Of a stretch of DNA of 56,696 bases, positions 52,746 to 56,696 are shown one piece after another (position 1 is the first letter of the stretch; every line of letters starts with the position of its first letter). The DNA lies in assembly GCA_900754605.1 (NCBI GenBank), contig CAAEDK010000255.1, positions 1 to 56,696 on the forward strand, given 5' to 3'. The notes under the pieces were generated by a model. The model was given only the letters and a program-made list of their open reading frames with translations, had not been told where the DNA came from and ran no database searches. Both the position numbers and the translations under genes were made by a program. Origin of the DNA: an uncultured Oscillospiraceae bacterium. Its GTDB lineage: Bacteria; Bacillota_A; Clostridia; Oscillospirales; Oscillospiraceae.

Positions 52746-53177
52746 TCAAGCATACATCTCCGCGGCCAAGTTGCCGTGCGTATACCAGCAGACCGCCTTG
52801 CGCATGAGGTCCTCAGTCACACAGAAATGCTCCGACAGGGCGGGGATATCCTCGCAGCCCTCAACCACGGCTTCATCCAGATCCTCCACTGGGATCAGGT
52901 GCTGGATGGCCCACTTGTCGGCCCGGTTCTCGTGACGCTGGCGCACATCCAGCGCCGCGTACTGGTTATAAAAGCTGCCGGTCTCACAGTGGCCCAGCTC
53001 ATGGGCCAGGCAGACCGTCTCCTGCGCCAGGGATCCCAGCTTCCAAGGGTCCAAGGCAATGGCATACCGATCTCCCAGCGGGACCGACAGGGACGTGGCC
53101 CGCCGCATGGGAATCCAGTCCACATCGATATTCCGCCGCTCCGCATAAGCATATAGATCTAGCGGATGATTGGTCAT
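52746..53177 (-). CDS. ImmA/IrrE-type metallopeptidase
   Basis: This is a 143-residue protein. The zinc-peptidase motif HELGH lies in CLAHELGHCETGSFY, and a later Glu in RHENRADKWAIQHLIP completes the site, as in ImmA. ImmA cleaves the phage or ICE repressor and so induces the element. The gene overlaps the stop of the upstream repressor (ATGA), the standard ImmR-ImmA order. Start at 53177 rather than 53237, because the longer frame lies in the repressor gene. Confidence 0.88.
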   Translation of the reverse strand: MTNHPLDLYAYAERRNIDVDWIPMRRATSLSVPLGDRYAIALDPWKLGSLAQETVCLAHELGHCETGSFYNQYAALDVRQRHENRADKWAIQHLIPVEDLDEAVVEGCEDIPALSEHFCVTEDLMRKAVCWYTHGNLAAEMYA

Positions 53178-53554
53178 TTCTTTTTGCGCCTCCGCTGGTC
53201 CAGCTTGTACTGGATGTAGTCCTTTGCATCCTCCCATAGCTCGTCCATCTCGGCCGGAGTCAAATCTTGGCCTCCCTCAAAAAAAGCGGCCTTGATAGTG
53301 TCCTCGCTGACCGTGTCCGAATCGGACACGACAGGCCGTGGGCCCCGCTTTTGGGGACCTTCTCCGGTGAGGAGATATTCTGTGGTGGTTCCCAGGGCCT
53401 CGGCGATCTGGGGCAAGTATTTCGTGTAGGATTTTGCCCGGCGTGTGCGCCATGCGCTGACTGTTTTGTCATTGACCCTAAGGGCGGAGGCAAACTCCTT
53501 TTGCTCTTTGAATTTTTCGCCCACCAACTCAAAAATGCGGTCAACGGCATCCAT
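53174..53554 (-). CDS. XRE-family phage repressor (ImmR-like)
   Basis: This 126-residue protein has an N-terminal helix-turn-helix (FKEQKEFASALRVNDKTVSA, YLPQIAEALGTTTEYLLTG) and a linker with acidic C-terminal helices ending in QRRRKKK. The linker would be the target of the adjacent ImmA-like peptidase. It is divergent from the early genes, and a large palindrome lies in the intergenic region. Start 53554 follows GAGGTGAT. Confidence 0.85.
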   Translation of the reverse strand: MDAVDRIFELVGEKFKEQKEFASALRVNDKTVSAWRTRRAKSYTKYLPQIAEALGTTTEYLLTGEGPQKRGPRPVVSDSDTVSEDTIKAAFFEGGQDLTPAEMDELWEDAKDYIQYKLDQRRRKKK

Positions 53555-53620
53555 GGGTATCACCTCAAATCTGCATAATCTTGAAATCAAAGATTGTGAA
53601 AAATGACGGTCTTTGTGAAA

Positions 53621-53663
53621 CTACGAAATTTAGATTGACAATCTAAAAAACGTAGATTATACT
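53621..53663 (+). promoter_or_regulatory. Early promoter with a 35-bp palindromic operator
   Basis: The promoter is TTGACA (53635-53640), 17 bases, TATACT (53658-53663). An interrupted palindrome spans 53621-53655, centred at 53638: CTACG, a three-base gap, TTTAGATTG, one base, CAATCTAAA, a gap, CGTAG. It covers the -35 box. A related TTGACAATCAG occurs at 53675. Repressor binding here would block early transcription. Confidence 0.8.
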
Positions 53664-53713
53664 ACAACCAGAAGTTGACAATCAGAAGTTGATAAGAAGG
53701 GAGGAAGCAAACC

Positions 53714-54052
53714 ATGAACCCTGTGAAGATGATCTACGTCTGCGATCCAGCCAAGGCGAAAACCTGCCGAAAATCTGTTTGCAGGCAAAATCCCTATTCC
53801 GCTGATCCCGTGTGTGAATGGACAGGCAACCCGGAATGGGCAAAAACAGACGCCGCGGGGAACCCCATCATCGACTGGGAAAACACGCTCTTTCTTCTCA
53901 AGCAGGACATCGTGCGAGATGTCCCGGCGGCGGTGCCTTACAAGTATATAGCAGTCATTCAACGGGTGAAGCTGCTAACCATGGCTTCTTTGACAATCAA
54001 TGGGCTCATGGTCTTACTATCTGTGCTCAAATGCCTAAGCCTGACAGGATAA
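53714..54052 (+). CDS. Unknown early protein
   Basis: This 112-residue protein follows the operator-controlled promoter by 51 bases and is preceded by AAGGGAGG. It begins MNPVKMIYVCDPAKAKTCRK and has a Cys-rich N-terminal third (CDP, CRKSVC, CEW), then a helix LTMASLTINGLMVLLSVL that could lie in a membrane. The cysteines may bind metal. It overlaps the convergent gene that follows by 26 bases. No family is recognised. Confidence 0.65.
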   Translation: MNPVKMIYVCDPAKAKTCRKSVCRQNPYSADPVCEWTGNPEWAKTDAAGNPIIDWENTLFLLKQDIVRDVPAAVPYKYIAVIQRVKLLTMASLTINGLMVLLSVLKCLSLTG

Positions 54053-54413
54053 GGGCTCCACAAACAGCGACGAGCAGGCCGGATGCAAAACCAATAATCC
54101 GCTCCTTCCACTTTTCCTGTGATGTGAGCCGACGGATTTCCTTGTAATGCAGACCTTCGTGCGTCAAATAGAACCCTATGGGGACGGGGCCAGAGGAACT
54201 ATTAAGGCAGTAGTATTCAGCAAGGTCGTTTTTTACCATATATTCCACGGCCCGGATAAATTCTTCTGGGGATGTCCTAATGGCCTGAGAAATATCATTG
54301 AAGGAAATTTTGTTGTGATCGTTCCATTCGGGAGAAAGGGACACCGTGCAATCTGCCCCATGCGGAACCAAGTAGACAAGGATTTTTTCAATCGTTGCAT
54401 CGTATCGTGCCAT
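54027..54413 (-). CDS. Unknown protein with C-terminal membrane anchor
   Basis: This is a 128-residue protein. A winged-helix-like part (ISFNDISQAIRTSPEEFIRA, VKNDLAEYYCLNSS) is followed by a C-terminal hydrophobic helix (IIGFASGLLVAVCGALIL). Start 54413 is chosen over 54437. A promoter on the minus strand, TTGAAA (54472-54477), 17 bases, TATTAT (54449-54454), lies just upstream. It is convergent with the early gene. It could be a lysogenic (moron-type) gene. Confidence 0.65.
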   Translation of the reverse strand: MARYDATIEKILVYLVPHGADCTVSLSPEWNDHNKISFNDISQAIRTSPEEFIRAVEYMVKNDLAEYYCLNSSSGPVPIGFYLTHEGLHYKEIRRLTSQEKWKERIIGFASGLLVAVCGALILSGLGI

Positions 54414-54493
54414 CTGTAGATTTCCTTTAATGTTCAACTAATGGTTACATAATAGCACAAATAGCGCACGATTTCAAGAGAGGAGGTGAGCGG

Positions 54494-54685
54494 ATGCAGC
54501 TGAGGAAACTGCGGGAGGCCGCAGGCCTGACCCAGCGGGAACTAGGCAATCGGATCGGTGTTTCCGGGCAGGCGGTGGCCCAGTGGGAGACCGGCGTCAA
54601 ACGGCCCAGCGTGGAGAACCTGACAAAACTGGCGGACGTGCTGGAGACCAGCACCGACGCCATCCTGGGGCGGAATACTGCCTAA
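54494..54685 (+). CDS. Cro-like XRE regulator
   Basis: This is a 63-residue single XRE domain: MQLRKLREAAGLTQRELGNR, GVSGQAVAQWETGVKRPSVE, KLADVLETSTDAILG. AGGAGGTGAG precedes it. It is the first gene of the rightward early operon and its small size suits a Cro-type regulator. Its targets are probably the operators near 53638. Confidence 0.85.
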   Translation: MQLRKLREAAGLTQRELGNRIGVSGQAVAQWETGVKRPSVENLTKLADVLETSTDAILGRNTA

Positions 54686-54706
54686 AATTTTGGAAGGAGC
54701 GATTGC

Positions 54707-54985
54707 ATGTACATACCAACTATGACATTGTGTGAGCTGGTGGAGCGGCTGCGTTCCCTGGGCGTGCCCACCAGCAACACCAAGGCGGCTGCCATGATCG
54801 AGGCGGGACAGTACCCCTTCGCCAGCTGTGTGCGGCTGAAGGAGGACGGGGAGCGGGTCTTTGAGATTTCGAAGGTACTCTTTGACAAGTGGGTGGCAGA
54901 GCGCGTCGTGCTGCAGCCTGGAGACCCCGGGTATCAGGTCCCCCTGGAGCTCTGCCCCCAACATACCACACAGGAGGCGAGCTGA
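54707..54985 (+). CDS. Unknown small early phage protein
   Basis: This 92-residue protein starts MYIPTMTLCELVERLRSLGV, continues STSNTKAAA-like (PTSNTKAAAMIEAGQYPFAS) and EISKVLFDKWVAERV. The layout (helix, basic turn, IEAGQYPF strand, C-terminal helix) resembles excisionase-like small DNA-binding proteins found beside cro genes in clostridial phages. The start is 21 bases downstream of the Cro-like gene behind GGAAGGAG. Confidence 0.6.
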   Translation: MYIPTMTLCELVERLRSLGVPTSNTKAAAMIEAGQYPFASCVRLKEDGERVFEISKVLFDKWVAERVVLQPGDPGYQVPLELCPQHTTQEAS

Positions 54986-54987
54986 CC

Positions 54988-55572
54988 ATGGCGGATCGAT
55001 ACCCATCTATCTACCAGAGGGCACGAAAAGATGCCTGTCTGACCCAGGAACAGGCCGCGGAGCTGTTGAGCGTGTCGGTGGAAACTGTCAAGGCATGGGA
55101 GCAGAGACAACGGGTGCCCAGACCGGAGGACGTGGAGCGGATGCAAGCCGCCTATGGCACGCCCTGGCTGGGGCTGGAGTACACCCGGGCTACCTGCGGA
55201 CAGCTGGGGGTGCTGCCGGAGCTGCGGCTTCAGGGACTGCCCACGGCGGTGCTGCGGCTGATCAACCGGGCCACGGCGCTGGCGGATGACTACCGGCGGC
55301 TGATGCTGATCGCCGAGGATGGCATCATTGATGAGATAGAGGCGCCGGAGTTTGACCGGATCGCCCAGAGCATTCAGGACGTGATTGCCGCTGGGTATGA
55401 GGTGCTCTATGCGGAGGCGCCTCCGGGCATAAAAAAAGCCCGCCCTGTGGCTGGCACCACAGAGCGGACGGTTCAGGGCTTTGCAGCCGAGAACGATTGC
55501 AAGATTATTGTATCACATTCCGGCCGGATTGCAAGCCCCAGTTTTACCGGGGAGGGGGTGACCCGCCCATGA
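54988..55572 (+). CDS. XRE-domain protein of the early operon
   Basis: This is a 194-residue protein. The N-terminal helix-turn-helix has YQRARKDACLTQEQAAELLS, VSVETVKAWEQRQRVPRPE and DVERMQAAYGT. The middle (LRLINRATALADDYRRLMLI, EFDRIAQSIQDVI) is helical and typical of Firmicutes phage proteins of this kind. A GC-rich inverted sequence at ~55440-55476 lies inside the gene. It starts two bases after the previous stop and overlaps the next start (ATGA). Confidence 0.75.
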   Translation: MADRYPSIYQRARKDACLTQEQAAELLSVSVETVKAWEQRQRVPRPEDVERMQAAYGTPWLGLEYTRATCGQLGVLPELRLQGLPTAVLRLINRATALADDYRRLMLIAEDGIIDEIEAPEFDRIAQSIQDVIAAGYEVLYAEAPPGIKKARPVAGTTERTVQGFAAENDCKIIVSHSGRIASPSFTGEGVTRP

Positions 55573-55658
55573 TGATCTGGGGGCTTGTGCTGATCGGCAT
55601 TTGTACGCTCACCAGCGGACTGTTCCGGCTGGTGGATCGGATTGAAGGGAGGCGGTGA
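55569..55658 (+). CDS. Very small membrane protein, 29 residues
   Basis: ATG 55569 overlaps the upstream stop and has GGGGAGGGGGTG before it. The peptide is MMIWGLVLIGICTLTSGLFR plus a short polar end (LVDRIEGRR), one membrane helix with a basic tail. Such peptides are common in phage early operons and overlooked in annotation. Its function is unknown. Confidence 0.5.
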   Translation: MMIWGLVLIGICTLTSGLFRLVDRIEGRR

Positions 55659-55660
55659 GG

Positions 55661-55897
55661 ATGGACGTGACACCGGAGCGGGCGGAAGTCGCCTTGGAGG
55701 TCCTGCGGATCGGGATGGACCGGGTTATCCGGGAAAAATTTAGCGAGGATCGCTGCCGTTATGCGTATGGGCAGTACACGGGGGCGTTGTTCCTGGCCTA
55801 TTCGCTGGGCATCCTGAACGATGCCGAGCATGACCGACGCTTCTTTGAGGCGCAGCGGGTCTACTATGACGCAGCTGAGGTGAGACAAAATGGCTGA
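55661..55897 (+). CDS. Unknown small early protein
   Basis: This is a 78-residue helical protein (MDVTPERAEVALEVLRIGMD, YAYGQYTGALFLAYSLGIL, then DRRFFEAQRVYYD). It starts at ATG 55661 behind AGGGAGG, two bases after the small membrane-protein gene, and overlaps the initiator gene by eight bases. No family is recognised. Confidence 0.65.
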   Translation: MDVTPERAEVALEVLRIGMDRVIREKFSEDRCRYAYGQYTGALFLAYSLGILNDAEHDRRFFEAQRVYYDAAEVRQNG

Positions 55898-56636
55898 CGC
55901 GATTTTCAAGGGCGGCAGGCGCCGGGGGTTTACCACGGTGTATCGGGAGGTGGCCCAGGACCGACGGCTGAGCCTTAAAGCCCGGGGGCTGTTCCTGCTG
56001 CTCCAGAGCCTGCCGGAGACGTGGCAGTACACGATCTCCGGCCTGGCCACCCTGGCCGGAACCGGTAAGGACCAGATTCGGAGCGGGCTGGCCGAGCTGC
56101 TGAAGGTAGGGTACTTGGTCAAGGAGCAGGCCCATGACGAAGCGGGCAAATTCGCCGGTAACATCTTTGTCCTCCAGGAGGAAGCACCGTTGTCGGAAAA
56201 CCCGACAACGGTAGACGAACAAAATATACCGTTGTCGGGAAAACCGATACCGGGAAAACCGTCAACGGAAAACCCGACGCTAAGAAAAGAAGAATATAAG
56301 AAAAAAATAAATAAAACCCCTAAAGCCCCCAAAGGGGGGCTTAAAACCCCCGGCTTTGTGCTGGACTGCGTAGACGCATTCCTGGGGGATGATCCAGAGT
56401 ATCAGGCCGCCTTCTCCGGCTTCCTGGAAAACCGGGAGGCCCTGAAAAAGCCGGTGCTGACCACCCGGAGCATCAACACCATCATCAACAAGCTGCGGAA
56501 GGTGAGCCGGGAGGAAGGTATCGCCATGCTGGATAAGGCTGTGGAGCGCAACTGGCTGACAGTGTACCCCCTGAAGGCCGACGAGCGGCCGATGGCGCCC
56601 ATGCCCAATGATGCCAGAAGGGGGCGGTGCCTGTGA
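55890..56636 (+). CDS. Phage replication initiator with winged helix
   Basis: This is a 248-residue protein. The N-terminal winged helix (VYREVAQDRRLSLKARGLFL, YTISGLATLAGTGKDQIRSG) is the replisome-organiser type. The middle (~98-150) is low-complexity, rich in Pro, Asn and Lys, and its DNA contains iteron-like repeats and an A-rich tract. The C-terminal part (LTTRSINTIINKLRKVSREE, ERNWLTVYPLK) has the features of a DnaD-like or DnaB-loader-binding domain. It should melt the origin and recruit the loader. The next gene overlaps it by four bases. Confidence 0.75.
   Translation: MADAIFKGGRRRGFTTVYREVAQDRRLSLKARGLFLLLQSLPETWQYTISGLATLAGTGKDQIRSGLAELLKVGYLVKEQAHDEAGKFAGNIFVLQEEAPLSENPTTVDEQNIPLSGKPIPGKPSTENPTLRKEEYKKKINKTPKAPKGGLKTPGFVLDCVDAFLGDDPEYQAAFSGFLENREALKKPVLTTRSINTIINKLRKVSREEGIAMLDKAVERNWLTVYPLKADERPMAPMPNDARRGRCL
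56187..56320 (+). other. Candidate replication origin inside the initiator gene
   Basis: ACCGTTGTCGG (56187-56197), its inverse CCGACAACGGT (56202-56212), a third copy ACCGTTGTCGGG (56228-56239) and CCGTCAACGG (56259-56268) form iteron-like units. They are followed by an almost pure purine, AT-rich stretch at 56281-56320, a possible unwinding element. The order resembles the lambda origin inside gene O. Confidence 0.6.
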
Positions 56637-56696
56637 GCGAGATCAAGCAGGATGCCATTCTCTCCCAGCGGCTGCTAGACGCTCAGGTGGGCGTGC
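56633..56696 (+). CDS. Start of the next early gene, cut by the window end
   Basis: GTG 56633 overlaps the initiator stop as GTGA. The visible residues are MSEIKQDAILSQRLLDAQVG and two more. The position after a replication initiator suggests a helicase loader or helicase, but too little is present to name it. Confidence 0.5.
   Translation, partial: MSEIKQDAILSQRLLDAQVGV

Overview
The window is high-GC, Firmicutes-type DNA. The gene content (TnpV, AgrC/LytTR regulators, a T-box leader, Tn916-like tyrosine recombinases, a long-type LeuA, a holin-like type I toxin) and strong AGGAGG ribosome sites suggest a gut clostridium of the Oscillospiraceae kind. This placement is inferred from style, not from a marker gene. 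The window alternates accessory islands with short stretches of ordinary chromosome.

1-11306 and 21513-26967: a large, co-directional, tightly packed cluster of immunity-type genes. Recognisable families are Imm51, DUF6881, NADAR, SMI1/KNR4 (SUKH), SF0329-like, DUF3885 and DUF4261. The centrepiece is a 2068-residue protein that strings together a DUF2185/Imm33-like domain, two TPR-like helical blocks, a SUKH domain, a DUF4261 domain, a SUFU domain and a C-terminal DUF4253 domain. This is the architecture of a polyimmunity protein. No toxin gene is seen, so the locus looks like a stockpile of immunity genes against toxins delivered by neighbouring cells.

11307-21512: an integrative, probably mobilizable element of about 10 kb sits inside that cluster and splits it. 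It carries TnpV, a 5'-truncated 4Fe-4S membrane protein, MobC with an oriT-like hairpin, an excisionase, an XRE repressor and a tyrosine integrase. A near-identical 22-bp sequence occurs at both edges. Inside it, a 5.7-kb cassette lies between two copies of a 23-bp direct repeat. The cassette holds an AgrC-like kinase, a LytTR regulator, a DUF418-like membrane protein, an acyltransferase-3 and a secreted SGNH hydrolase: in effect a split OatA-type envelope acetylation unit under LytTR control.

26968-36524: a DUF5714 protein, then chromosomal genes for thiol and redox balance (YyaL-like thioredoxin-domain protein, trxB, trxA, a Crp/Fnr regulator, Fe-S membrane protein and ferredoxin), an SGNH hydrolase, a peptide deformylase and a YfcE-like phosphoesterase. 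Decayed genes (DUF2200, DUF1801, GDSL esterase) lie between them.

36905-42000: a type III restriction-modification system (res and mod), followed by two more gene remnants. 43201-48137: a leucine operon (leuA, leuC, leuD, leuB) behind a strong promoter and a T-box leader whose specifier aligns to CTG (Leu). A UPF0173 hydrolase follows.

49489-56696 (open at the right edge): a prophage-like element integrated in a tRNA-Lys gene, of which only the 3' part remains here. It has an integrase, a holin-like type I toxin with a convergent antisense RNA, an ImmA peptidase and XRE repressor module with a large palindromic operator, small early genes, and a replication initiator gene with iteron-like repeats and an A-rich tract inside its coding sequence.
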